Source: Planctomycetota bacterium (GTDB lineage Bacteria; Planctomycetota; UBA8742; UBA2392). From it: 64,000 nt of DNA. Both the position numbers and the translations under genes were made by a program. The stretch is taken from assembly GCA_016712285.1 (NCBI GenBank), contig JADJRK010000001.1, positions 1,178,001-1,242,000 of the forward strand, given 5' to 3'. The notes under the pieces are model-generated. The model had not been told where the DNA came from. It made no database searches and saw only the letters and a list, made by a program, of their open reading frames with translations. Below, one piece after another: positions 15,765 through 23,826 of the stretch; position 1 is the first letter of the stretch; each line of letters starts with the position of its first letter.

Positions 15765-16796
15765 TTACTCAGTCGGTTCCGCAACAACCTTCCACTTCGT
15801 GTTGAAAGACAACGCGCGCAGCTTGATCGCAAAGTGCACCGGCAGCACGAGCCGGTCCTTCTTCTCGTATTCTTCGGCCTTCTGCTTCATGACGCGGGCG
15901 CCCTGCTCAGTCTCCGGGCGCAGCGCCGAATCAATGCCCTCGGCTGCGCGCATGTCGTTCGTGATCGTGAACCGAAGCGACATCGGCCGCGCAATCTGCT
16001 CAAACTGCGCCACCAGCACCTCCATCGGAAAGCCGTGGCGCGTCTTGCCGCCCACGGTGCCGCTGGTCAGGTCGGTGCGGCAGCCCAGCTCGTGCATCAG
16101 TGCCAGGCCGAATTCGGGCGAGCACTCGAGGTCGACGACAAAGGGCAGCGCTTCCCATGGCGATTCGGGCTCAGAGCGCTCACTGAATGCCAGCGCCTCG
16201 AACTTGAAGCTGTTGACCTTGCTGCCCTGGGTGCCGAACTTGCCGCTCTGGTGCAGCAGCTCGCAGGTCGTGGTCACTTCTTCCATGATGCGCAGCTTCA
16301 GGCGGTTCTCGACGAGCTTGGGGCCGTCGGTGCTGGCGTTCAGGCGCGCCATTTCACCGTCGAAGACCGTCCAGTAGTCCTGCGCCGCGCTGGTGCCGCG
16401 CTTGAGAATCCAGGTTTCGATGCGCTTGGGCAGCGGTACCGGCTTGTCCATGGCGGCCCAGCGTTTGCGCATGTCGTTGATGAACGGGATGACTTCGTCT
16501 GTATAGAAGGTGCGGGTGTCGGTGGATGTCGCAATGCCCGTGCGCAACCGGGTACCGTCGCCGCGCAGAGACGCCTGTGCCGCCTTGAAGTCAGCGTCAA
16601 AATCGGCCCGTGCTGCGGTCGCCGCGTCGAGGTCGCCCTGCGAAGCCGGGTTCTTGGTCTTGAGCTGCCCGACTCTCTCGCTCAGCGTGCTTTCCTGGCC
16701 ACTGCGCATCAGGAACCCTACGCCCAGCAGGATGATGCCCAGCAGGATGCCGGCGCCGAACACCACGAAGTGCAGGTTCTTTTTCAGGTTGTCCAT
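15765..16796 (-). CDS. PilO/Amuc_1100-like inner-membrane protein
   Basis: A 343-residue bitopic membrane protein. It has a short cytoplasmic tail (MDNLKKN), one membrane helix (about 9-30), a coiled-coil segment about 33-80, then a mixed alpha/beta exported domain. This plan (tail, helix, coiled coil, ferredoxin-like domain) is that of PilO/PilN alignment proteins and of Amuc_1100 of Akkermansia, whose gene also lies between a PilM-like and a secretin-side gene. I base the call mainly on architecture and gene order, since no short signature exists. It starts 22 bases after the pilM stop and its stop is followed closely by the EF-hand gene, so one transcript is likely. It should link the PilM/PilN base to the secretin. 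Confidence 0.72.
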   Translation of the reverse strand: MDNLKKNLHFVVFGAGILLGIILLGVGFLMRSGQESTLSERVGQLKTKNPASQGDLDAATAARADFDADFKAAQASLRGDGTRLRTGIATSTDTRTFYTDEVIPFINDMRKRWAAMDKPVPLPKRIETWILKRGTSAAQDYWTVFDGEMARLNASTDGPKLVENRLKLRIMEEVTTTCELLHQSGKFGTQGSKVNSFKFEALAFSERSEPESPWEALPFVVDLECSPEFGLALMHELGCRTDLTSGTVGGKTRHGFPMEVLVAQFEQIARPMSLRFTITNDMRAAEGIDSALRPETEQGARVMKQKAEEYEKKDRLVLPVHFAIKLRALSFNTKWKVVAEPTE

Positions 16797-16818
16797 GTGT
16801 GCTCCTTCCGTCCGGGCC

Positions 16819-18870
16819 CTATTCGCCTGCTGGTGCTGCTGCTGGTGGGGTCACCGGGTCCAGACTGATCTTCACTGCCACTTCGCTGACCGCATAGCTC
16901 AGGTCCGGCACAGACTTGGTTGACAGCGGCGCTGGCCGGCCAGGCGTGACCTCAAAGCTGCCGCCCTGGGGCACGATCTCGGTCAGCTTGAAGACGCTGC
17001 CCTGGCCGCCGGCAACGGTCGGAGAAACGACCGTGACCGTGAAGCTGATGTTGTCCCACTTGATCTTTTCCAGGTCGGCATCTTTCACGCCGTCCAGCTG
17101 CCCGCTGTCTTTGAAGTGTTGAAGCAGCCGCTTCTTCACCTCGACCACCAGCAGGGCGTTGCTGCCCTCGGTCAGTGCCGTTTTCAGGCCATCGTTCGCG
17201 CCCTGTGACGAACTGCTGCTGCCAACTTCAATGGCGACGTTGGCCCGGTAGGTCAGGTTGCGCTTCTGCGTGAAGTAGCCGCCCTCGGTTGCGCCCTCCG
17301 GCAACACGTACACGCCCGGGGCGATTTCCTGCGTCACCCATACCACCTGCGAACCGGTGAGAGACTCACCGCTTCCGGCACTCTTGTTGTTGATGTGCGC
17401 CCAATACACCTTGTTGCCTTCACCCTGTTTGTCGGTGTGTGCGCCCAAAGCCGCCTGCATGGAGTCCGCGACCAGGCCGGGCAGGATGTTGTGGCGCACG
17501 TACAGCGGCTTGGCGGGCTGTACAACGCCCTCGACAGTGGCGCCGGGCAGCGTGGCAATCCTGCCTTCCACCAGGTTGCGCAGCGACAACGCCGTGTCTG
17601 AAAGCGTGCCCAGGTCGCCGGCGCTGTTGAACTCAGCGTCGCGTGCCGTGGCAAGCTTGGCTGTACCGTCGGCCGATGCCACCAGTGGCTCAACGCCGCT
17701 GGTCGCCAGGATCGACAACAGCAGGGCAATCACGCCGCCCGCCACCGCGATGCCGCCGCCGATGAAGAACGGCATGCGCAGCTTTTCGGTTTCCTTGGCG
17801 CTCAGGTACTCAGACGGGATCAGGTTGATCCGGTTGAGACCGTCAAGGCCAAGGCCCTGCAGGCCAAGGCCGATGGCCACAGCCAGGCTCTGGATGCTGT
17901 TCTGGACTTCGCTGGGGTCAACGGTGCGCGCCAGCGCAATGCGCTGCGGCGTATCGACCTTGTGCACGTTGTATTGCAACTGCTGCTCAAAGAACTTCTT
18001 GATGTTCAGCAGCTTGCTGCCGTTGCCCATCATCACCAGCTGGTTGATGTTCGCGGCTTCATTCTGGCTCTTGTAGAAGCCCACGGCGCGATAGATCTCG
18101 CCGACCATTTCCTTGAGCGGCGGCTTCATCGCCTCAAACACAGCCGCCGCGTCCTTGGACTTGGCCGCGTTGCGCTTGAGTTTCTCTGCCTGCTCGGCGC
18201 TGAGCTTGAAGCGCGCGCGCAGGGCCTTGGTGATGTCGTTGCCGGCGACCGGCACAACGCGAACGTAGGTCTTCTGGCCGTCAATCAGGATGACGTCGGT
18301 GTTGTCAGCGCCGATGTCGATGGCGACACAGCAATCGCTGACGGTGTCGTCCATTTCGAACTTGATGTAGTTGTAGATGCCCAGGGGCGCTACCTGCACG
18401 CCCTTGATCTGCAGGCCGCCGTTCTCACAGATGCCCACAATCTTGTCGACGGCCTCTTTCTTGGCCGCGTACAGGTTGACCTTGCGCTCGTCGGGGTCTG
18501 CGTCTTCGATGTTCTGGTAGTCCCAGACGGCTTCTTCAAGCTTGATTGGAATCTGGCTGCGCGCCTCGTTCAGGATGGTTTCGCGAATCTGGTCGTCGCT
18601 GACCGGCGGCAGGCTGATGATTCGGCCCAGCGTGTTCTGGCCCGAGATCGAGACGAACACCGTGTCGTCGCGCTTGATGCCCTTGCGTGTACGCAGGTCA
18701 TTCAGGGCGCCGGACGTGGCGTCTTCCGCCGAAGTGCCGGCCCCAAGGCCGAAGTCACTCAGGCTGATGATCTCCACCTCTTCAAGCGTCGCGCTGCCGC
18801 GGTCGCCCGAAACCTTGACTGCCTTGACGCTGGAAGTGCCCAGCTCAATGCCCCATGCCGATTTTGCCAT
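16819..18870 (-). CDS. pilM: PilM fused to a PilN-like membrane segment and periplasmic domain
   Basis: A 683-residue protein. Residues 1-345 are an actin/FtsA-fold PilM ATP-binding domain: phosphate loop 1 GIELGTSSVKAVKV (7-20), phosphate loop 2 AIDIGADNTDVILID (183-197) and adenosine-side MMGNGSKLLNI (280-290). It continues directly into RINLIPSEYL (347-356), which matches the INLLP motif at the N-terminus of PilN that normally docks into PilM. Then follow a membrane helix (about 367-390) and about 290 exported residues. So PilM and PilN appear fused. The start MAKSAW at 18870 has GAGGGA in front; a 14-codon upstream extension is unlikely. It heads the operon pilM-N, PilO-like, EF-hand protein. 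Confidence 0.9.
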   Translation of the reverse strand: MAKSAWGIELGTSSVKAVKVSGDRGSATLEEVEIISLSDFGLGAGTSAEDATSGALNDLRTRKGIKRDDTVFVSISGQNTLGRIISLPPVSDDQIRETILNEARSQIPIKLEEAVWDYQNIEDADPDERKVNLYAAKKEAVDKIVGICENGGLQIKGVQVAPLGIYNYIKFEMDDTVSDCCVAIDIGADNTDVILIDGQKTYVRVVPVAGNDITKALRARFKLSAEQAEKLKRNAAKSKDAAAVFEAMKPPLKEMVGEIYRAVGFYKSQNEAANINQLVMMGNGSKLLNIKKFFEQQLQYNVHKVDTPQRIALARTVDPSEVQNSIQSLAVAIGLGLQGLGLDGLNRINLIPSEYLSAKETEKLRMPFFIGGGIAVAGGVIALLLSILATSGVEPLVASADGTAKLATARDAEFNSAGDLGTLSDTALSLRNLVEGRIATLPGATVEGVVQPAKPLYVRHNILPGLVADSMQAALGAHTDKQGEGNKVYWAHINNKSAGSGESLTGSQVVWVTQEIAPGVYVLPEGATEGGYFTQKRNLTYRANVAIEVGSSSSSQGANDGLKTALTEGSNALLVVEVKKRLLQHFKDSGQLDGVKDADLEKIKWDNISFTVTVVSPTVAGGQGSVFKLTEIVPQGGSFEVTPGRPAPLSTKSVPDLSYAVSEVAVKISLDPVTPPAAAPAGE

Positions 18871-19034
18871 GAGTCCCTCGAAACGCAGGCGCAAGCAGAT
18901 TGGCAGAGCCAACCTAGCTGACGAGACAGATTCTTCGATTCCGCGTTGGGGGTCTAAACAGCATGGCCCAGAATGCTCCCAACGTCAAGCGGGGATTATG
19001 CTTACTCGTGGAATGCACATGACATTCGTCGGGA
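18871..19034 (-). promoter_or_regulatory. Upstream region of the pilM operon
   Basis: 164 bases without a gene. They must contain the promoter of the pilM-PilO-like-EF-hand transcript and the end of the preceding gene's message. I could not pick a convincing promoter pair or a strong terminator hairpin. Confidence 0.35.
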
Positions 19035-20015
19035 TCAGATGCCCGCCGGCAAATGCGGGCTCTTGGTGAAGAATTCCGCGACCATTCGCCTGATCAGCGC
19101 TGGCTGGGTGGCGTTGGGTGCGGCAGCGCCTTCCTTATCTAGGAACGCCAGCTTCGGGGTCGGGTCCGAGATGTCTTCGGCCTGCCAGGTGCCGTTACCC
19201 GGCGCCTCTTTGTTCAAGCGCATGGCCAGCTCGTTCCAGTCAAGGCGTGGCTTGTAGGGGCGGCTTTGCAATTCGAACCATGAGAGTGTCGTGAGTCGCA
19301 GTTCGTATCTTGTGGTGCCGTCCTCGCCGATGAGGACTGTCAGTATCCTGTCGCACGCTGTGGCGGTGTTGACCGCCGTTTCATGCAGGGGCTGTGCCGT
19401 GGTGACCACCGCCAGGTCGAGGGCATGAAACAACTCGACTTCTGCTTCCTCTTCGCGCAGCAGCCGCAGGTGCTGTTGGATGGTCCAGAACTCCCGCGCA
19501 AACCAGTCGGCGTGAGTGTCAGGATTTGCCAGCCATTGCGGCAGGTGTTGCAGCGCAAACTCGTACTGCGCCTGTCGGGCTTCTCGATCACTTGGGAACA
19601 ATGAGGTCTTGACCGGGCTGTTGTCGGCCTTGGTCAATGCGGTGAGCGTCAGGTCAAGTTTGACGCCCTCGGGTGTCGTGAACAACGAAAAGTCGCCGGC
19701 TGCAGCGGCGGCCATAAGCGTGTGCGCGTGTACTTTGGCCAACCCGGGTTCTATGCAGACGAAGGCGCTGCACACGCCGTCGGTGTCGTAGTGATTGTTC
19801 GTCACGACACGGATGCCCTGCAGCAGTTCGGCCCGGTCCGGCGCGTCGCCCAGCAGCAGGCACATGCCCGTGGAAAGGTCGTGGCGGAAGCGCTCCGGCG
19901 TGCGGTTGCCGGGCCAGTGCGAAAGGTTGAGCCTGCCAGGCGAAGTACCGTCCACGCTGATGCACGCGTCAGGGTCGAGCGCGCTATTCCAGTGTTGGTA
20001 GACCAGCGAAGTCAT
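19035..20015 (-). CDS. Conserved-looking protein with an NHYDTDGVCS motif, unknown function
   Basis: A 326-residue soluble protein without signal peptide or membrane helices. Near the N-terminus are LNLSHWPGNRTP and, at about residue 93, NHYDTDGVCSAF. The latter resembles the metal-binding Asp pattern of DHH-type phosphoesterases but lacks the DHH triad itself. I recall similar proteins only as an uncharacterised family (possibly DUF6687), so I give no function. The neighbours are unrelated (pilM operon downstream, rpiB upstream), and about 65 bases separate it from rpiB, so it may be read from the same message. Confidence 0.75.
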   Translation of the reverse strand: MTSLVYQHWNSALDPDACISVDGTSPGRLNLSHWPGNRTPERFRHDLSTGMCLLLGDAPDRAELLQGIRVVTNNHYDTDGVCSAFVCIEPGLAKVHAHTLMAAAAAGDFSLFTTPEGVKLDLTLTALTKADNSPVKTSLFPSDREARQAQYEFALQHLPQWLANPDTHADWFAREFWTIQQHLRLLREEEAEVELFHALDLAVVTTAQPLHETAVNTATACDRILTVLIGEDGTTRYELRLTTLSWFELQSRPYKPRLDWNELAMRLNKEAPGNGTWQAEDISDPTPKLAFLDKEGAAAPNATQPALIRRMVAEFFTKSPHLPAGI

Positions 20016-20080
20016 GGCCGGAGGTTAGCTAAGCCGCCTGCTGTACGGGGCATGAATTCTGGCCGGCACGAGCGGGCAGA

Positions 20081-20545
20081 CTATTCGCCGGGCGCTTCGA
20101 TTTTCACGCTGCCGTCGATGTGCCCGATCTTGGCCACGCGGCCCTCATGGCGTCCACCGTCGAACTCAGCACGGAGAAACGTGTCCAACGCGTGCGTTAC
20201 GACATCTTCGCCCATGCTGCGCTGGCCGAAGCAGGCGACGTTGGCGTCGTTGTGCCGCCGTGACATCTCGGCCTCCCAGGCGTCGTGCACGACGACCGCG
20301 CGGATGCCGGGAATCTTGTTTGCGCTCATGCACATGCCGATTCCGCTGCCACAGACCAGCACGCCGCGCTGGGCATCGCCGCGGGCCACGACCCGCGCCG
20401 CGCGCTCGGCGAAATCGGGGTAGTCCACGCGCTGTTCGTCCATCGGGCCTTCATCGATGACCTGGTGGCCAGCTTTGCGCAGATGTTCCGTGATCGCCAG
20501 CTTAAGCTTGAAGCCGGCGTGATCTGAGGCGATGGCGATGATCAT
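20081..20545 (-). CDS. rpiB: Ribose-5-phosphate isomerase B
   Basis: A 154-residue RpiB/LacAB family isomerase interconverting ribose 5-phosphate and ribulose 5-phosphate in the pentose phosphate pathway. The N-terminus MIIAIASDHAGFKLK carries the substrate-binding Asp8-His9. Cys65 in LVCGSGIGMCMSANK is the catalytic base with the following Gly-rich phosphate loop, and RRHNDANV (96-103) is the conserved helix start. Length is typical. Its ATG overlaps the stop of the Sua5-phosphatase gene (ATGA). In Bacillus the order ywlC, ywlE, rpiB is also found nearby, which supports a conserved linkage. Confidence 0.96.
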   Translation of the reverse strand: MIIAIASDHAGFKLKLAITEHLRKAGHQVIDEGPMDEQRVDYPDFAERAARVVARGDAQRGVLVCGSGIGMCMSANKIPGIRAVVVHDAWEAEMSRRHNDANVACFGQRSMGEDVVTHALDTFLRAEFDGGRHEGRVAKIGHIDGSVKIEAPGE

Positions 20546-21597
20546 GGCGAATCTCCCTGCCCGCAGAATAGTTTCAAGAACTCGGTTTCCAACGCGCCGC
20601 CGCCGGCCCAGCGCGCGAGCAATTCGGCGCGCATCTGCGCAACTACTTGCCGCGCTGTGCGCTCGTACACGCCGGGGGGCTTGCCCATCGGGTCATCGAT
20701 CTGCCAGTGCAGCACCTTGCCGGGCGCCGCGTCGTCCACATCTGCAGCCACGTCGTCGCCCATCGACACGCACAGGGCAGGCAGCACGTCGGCATCAAAC
20801 GGCTGTGGCACGTGCGAGGCCATGGCCACCTGATAGCGCCGGGCGGCTTGCTGCATGTCGGGTGGCGAGCGCTTTGCCGAGCGTGCAATCAGCCCGCTGC
20901 TGGTCGGCGCGTAGGCGGGCACGAAGTCGCGCACCTGTCCCAGCAGCCACTTCTGCATCGCCTCAAGCAGCCGGTGCGCGAACGCGCTGCGATTCAGGTT
21001 GCCGAGGCACACGAAGTGCACCGACTGCGTGTACATCTGCGACAGCCGGTCCTTGGCAAGGGCGCCGCGGCGCAGAATCTCAATGCCAGCGGGCAGCAGC
21101 CGGACCACACTGCTGGGTGGCCGTTCGGGCAGCACGCCACCATCGACCACGGCATCAAGACTGAGCTTGGCGATCTCACGCGGGTCGCGCAGCGGCGGCT
21201 GGCCGTGTTCGTTGGCACTGGTGGCGATGACCGGCAGGCCAACCGCCTCCAGCAGCGCTGAACCCACGGCGTGCCGCACAACCCGCAAGCCCAGCGACGA
21301 GGCGCCCCTTGCTACCACGACGGTTGCGCCGTTGGGCGTGAGTGTCCGGACGGCAAACTCTTCCGGGGGCAGCAGGGGCCCAGCCACCCGAATCGCAAAG
21401 TCAGCGCCGCCCGCGTGAAGTGAAAACCCTTCGCTGCGGCCGCCCTTGAAGGCCTTGAGCGCTGCATTGCCAAAGTCAGCGTCTGCGAGTGCAGCCACGC
21501 CGTACACGGTGTCTGTGGGGAAACCCACAAGGGCGCCGTCGCGCAGCATGCTCGCGGCTTCGTCAAGTTGGCTTGGCTGCAGAATCTTTGCGGGCAT
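20542..21597 (-). CDS. Sua5/YwlC threonylcarbamoyl-AMP synthase fused to low-molecular-weight protein phosphatase
   Basis: A 351-residue two-domain protein. Residues 1-185 match Sua5/YrdC/TsaC, which makes threonylcarbamoyl-AMP for the t6A tRNA modification: GALVGFPTDTVYGVAAL (21-37), a K-x-x-R pair at 51-54 and the SAN motif at 127-129. Residues 192-335 match low-molecular-weight protein tyrosine or arginine phosphatases, with phosphate loop CLGNLNRS (Cys197, Arg203) and the general-acid DDP at 301-303. The second Cys of the canonical loop is Asn here. The residue matching the Thr that makes YwlE arginine-specific is Leu, closer to tyrosine-type enzymes. The start at 21597 begins right at the Sua5 fold; an ATG at 21621 is also possible. 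It overlaps pssA by about 35 bases. Confidence 0.9.
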   Translation of the reverse strand: MPAKILQPSQLDEAASMLRDGALVGFPTDTVYGVAALADADFGNAALKAFKGGRSEGFSLHAGGADFAIRVAGPLLPPEEFAVRTLTPNGATVVVARGASSLGLRVVRHAVGSALLEAVGLPVIATSANEHGQPPLRDPREIAKLSLDAVVDGGVLPERPPSSVVRLLPAGIEILRRGALAKDRLSQMYTQSVHFVCLGNLNRSAFAHRLLEAMQKWLLGQVRDFVPAYAPTSSGLIARSAKRSPPDMQQAARRYQVAMASHVPQPFDADVLPALCVSMGDDVAADVDDAAPGKVLHWQIDDPMGKPPGVYERTARQVVAQMRAELLARWAGGGALETEFLKLFCGQGDSP

Positions 21598-22627
21598 CGT
21601 CCACGGTTGGTTGGCGGGCATTCTCTTCGAGGCGCCGGCGTTTGCGCTCTGCAATCGCAAGGCGCCGACCCAGCAGCCCCCGGTTTCGCAGAAAGCGATA
21701 GGCAAAATAGACAGGACCGGAAAGGACATAACCAAACATCAGTCCCGGCACCAGCAGCTTCCAGTAATCAATCAACATCACCACGGTCACGGCAATCAAC
21801 AGCATGATCACCATCGACTTCAGGCTCTGGCGCCGCGACACCAGCCGATTGAACAGGTGCACATAGCGGATGCGCGTGACCATCATCAAGCCGATGAAGG
21901 CGCACGTGATCGGGATAACGAAGCGCAATATCCAGGGCCAGGGCTGTTCACTGAACGACGGGTAATGGTCGTACAACCAGGTGCAGCCAAGCATGAGCGC
22001 GCATACGCTGGCGGCTGCGGCCGGGCTGGGCAGCCCATGAAACACGCTGTGGTCGTCTACCTCACTGGTTTCAACATTGTAGCGCGCAAGGCGCAGGATG
22101 GCGCAGCATGCATACAGGCCGCAGACTGCCCACAGCAGCTTGGTGTCAAAGTCGAATGCATAGGGCGCGCGGGCGAAGAAGAACTCGCCGCCGACACGAA
22201 TCATCATCGCCGGCGCGACACCGAACGTCACGGCGTCGCACAGGCTGTCCAGCTCAGCGCCGAAGCGCCCGGTGGTCGCCGTCATGCGCGCGACCTTGCC
22301 GTCCATGGCGTCAAACAGCATGCCAGCGCCGATCAATAGCGCCGCATAGCCCAACCGCAGCGTCACTTCGCTGCCCTGGCCAACGCCGATGGCGGCAAAC
22401 GCTTTCGCAAGCTCGATCAGCGCCGCAATGCCGCAGATCGCGTTGCCCAGCGTCAGCGCGGTCGGCAGCACGGCCAGCCCGGGCATGCGCTGGCGCTTGC
22501 GGCGTCGAGACGTGCTGACCGATGCATGGCTGCCCGAGTCACTTGACGTGTCAAGCTGTATGATACGGCCGCTAGCCGATGTTGGCGGCAGGCGGTCGCT
22601 GCTGGATGGAGCATTCCTGTCGGGCAT
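21563..22627 (-). CDS. pssA: CDP-diacylglycerol-serine O-phosphatidyltransferase
   Basis: A 354-residue integral membrane enzyme that makes phosphatidylserine from CDP-diacylglycerol and serine. The CDP-alcohol phosphotransferase motif is complete: DG-x2-AR-x8-G-x3-D-x3-D with Asp109, Gly110, Ala113, Arg114, Gly123, Asp127 and Asp131. About eight hydrophobic segments follow or flank it. The first 45 residues are Ser-rich and end in a basic run (RRRKRQR), and the C-terminus is basic with a charged tail. The ATG at 22627 shares a base with the TGA of the preceding gene (TGATG) and has AAGGA upstream; the frame stays open a further 90 codons but lies inside the upstream gene. psd is two genes upstream, so both steps of phosphatidylethanolamine synthesis are in this operon. 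Confidence 0.93.
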   Translation of the reverse strand: MPDRNAPSSSDRLPPTSASGRIIQLDTSSDSGSHASVSTSRRRKRQRMPGLAVLPTALTLGNAICGIAALIELAKAFAAIGVGQGSEVTLRLGYAALLIGAGMLFDAMDGKVARMTATTGRFGAELDSLCDAVTFGVAPAMMIRVGGEFFFARAPYAFDFDTKLLWAVCGLYACCAILRLARYNVETSEVDDHSVFHGLPSPAAAASVCALMLGCTWLYDHYPSFSEQPWPWILRFVIPITCAFIGLMMVTRIRYVHLFNRLVSRRQSLKSMVIMLLIAVTVVMLIDYWKLLVPGLMFGYVLSGPVYFAYRFLRNRGLLGRRLAIAERKRRRLEENARQPTVDDARKDSAAKPT

Positions 22628-23826
22628 CATTCCTTGGGTGCTTCCCAGCCCATCTCTTTCAGTATAGCCGCGGCGCCGTCGCATGCAGACGGCACGCCAA
22701 TGACGATCACGCGTGTGCCGAATGACGCGACGATGGCCGGCTGTTCCTGCGCGTCGAGAGCAACCTCGATGGCATCGACCACAACCTGCACTCCGCCCGC
22801 TGCGCGCAGGTTCTCGGGGCCGCCCGGCGTTGTCTTCTGCCGCTGGTACGAGGCGTCGATCCGCTTCAGCAACGGTGCCGTTTCGAACACGCTGCAACCA
22901 CCGTATTCAGGCGTGTCCACGTGCCGAAAGCAGACCACGCCAAGCGCGGTTGAGGTCGTGAACTCATAGCCGCCATGGCGCACGATCGACTCCAGCAATG
23001 ACGCGCACGTGTCGGTGCCACGCATCGTCGCGTGCTCGTCGGCAAACATCGTGGCAACCGAGTGATGCACTACAAAGTCGGCCGATGCCAGCTTGCACAG
23101 CCCGGCAACAACGCTGCCAAGGGGCCTGTCGTCGGCTTCGTATTTCACTTCGCCGGCGGACAGCTTTGCCAGGTGCGCGCGGCCTGAACTCGTGTACGGG
23201 TGGTCGCCGCCGGCGTCAGACACCAGCAGCGCCAGCAGCTCGCGCACGCGGATGTGGGTCCAGTGGTCGGTCGTAAGCAGGATGCGTTCCCCCACCACAG
23301 AGCACGCGGGCTGGGTGTCCCACAGCATGTCGAGCAGCAGGCACACCAGGTGCGCCAGGCTTTCGGCGCCGGTGGCCAGGAACGGCTCTTCTTTGCTGCC
23401 GGGGGAACTCTTGGCCCGTTCCTCGTCGGGGTGGCCATATGCTCGTACATAGTCCACAAAGCGGCCCGCCAGCACACTTACGTCATAGCCGCGCGTGAAC
23501 TGGTGGCGGCCCGGCTCGGGATACTCGCGCACGACCAGCCGCTTGCCATCGGCGATGACGCTCAAGCCCGTCGCGACAGAAAACAGCTTTGCAGCATGCG
23601 CCAGTTCAATCTTGTGAACGCTGAGCCACACCGGCGTTTCCATCTCGGGCGGCACATCCCCCAGGTCCAGCCGCAGGCGAGCCGACTTCGCGAACTCGGT
23701 CAGCGCAATTTCTGCGGGTACGCCCAGGTACGAAAGGTCGATCGTGGCCGGCTCAGGCTTGTCCTGTGAGTTCACGGACGAGAGCGCCAGTGCCAGCGCA
23801 ATCAGTGCAAAGGCGGCGGTTTTCAT
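22627..23826 (-). CDS. Secreted protein with STN-like domain, second of a paralogous pair
   Basis: A 399-residue exported protein. The signal peptide (MKTAAFALIALALALSSVNS) is followed by a secretin-N/STN-like unit, about residues 28-100: ALTEFAKSARLRLDLGDVP, then a VWLSVHKIELAHAAKLF helix and strand VIADGKRLVVR. The remaining 300 residues are alpha/beta with no motif I know, ending in AAAILKEMGW. The same ending (AAKILRELGW) and overall layout occur in the adjacent 23823-25034 product, so they are paralogs of moderate divergence. The ATG overlaps the previous stop (ATGA) and AAAGGAG is six bases upstream. It is embedded between psd and pssA; an envelope or outer-membrane role is likely, function unknown. 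Confidence 0.78.
   Translation of the reverse strand: MKTAAFALIALALALSSVNSQDKPEPATIDLSYLGVPAEIALTEFAKSARLRLDLGDVPPEMETPVWLSVHKIELAHAAKLFSVATGLSVIADGKRLVVREYPEPGRHQFTRGYDVSVLAGRFVDYVRAYGHPDEERAKSSPGSKEEPFLATGAESLAHLVCLLLDMLWDTQPACSVVGERILLTTDHWTHIRVRELLALLVSDAGGDHPYTSSGRAHLAKLSAGEVKYEADDRPLGSVVAGLCKLASADFVVHHSVATMFADEHATMRGTDTCASLLESIVRHGGYEFTTSTALGVVCFRHVDTPEYGGCSVFETAPLLKRIDASYQRQKTTPGGPENLRAAGGVQVVVDAIEVALDAQEQPAIVASFGTRVIVIGVPSACDGAAAILKEMGWEAPKE

Noticed and set aside
10786..18870. Complete type IV pilus or type II secretion locus
   Set aside because: No PilB/PilT/GspE ATPase, PilC/GspF platform, prepilin peptidase or pilin is present in the window.
19035..20015. DHH-family phosphoesterase
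   Set aside because: The NHYDTDG motif resembles one DHH block, but the DHH triad and the DHHA1 domain are not found.
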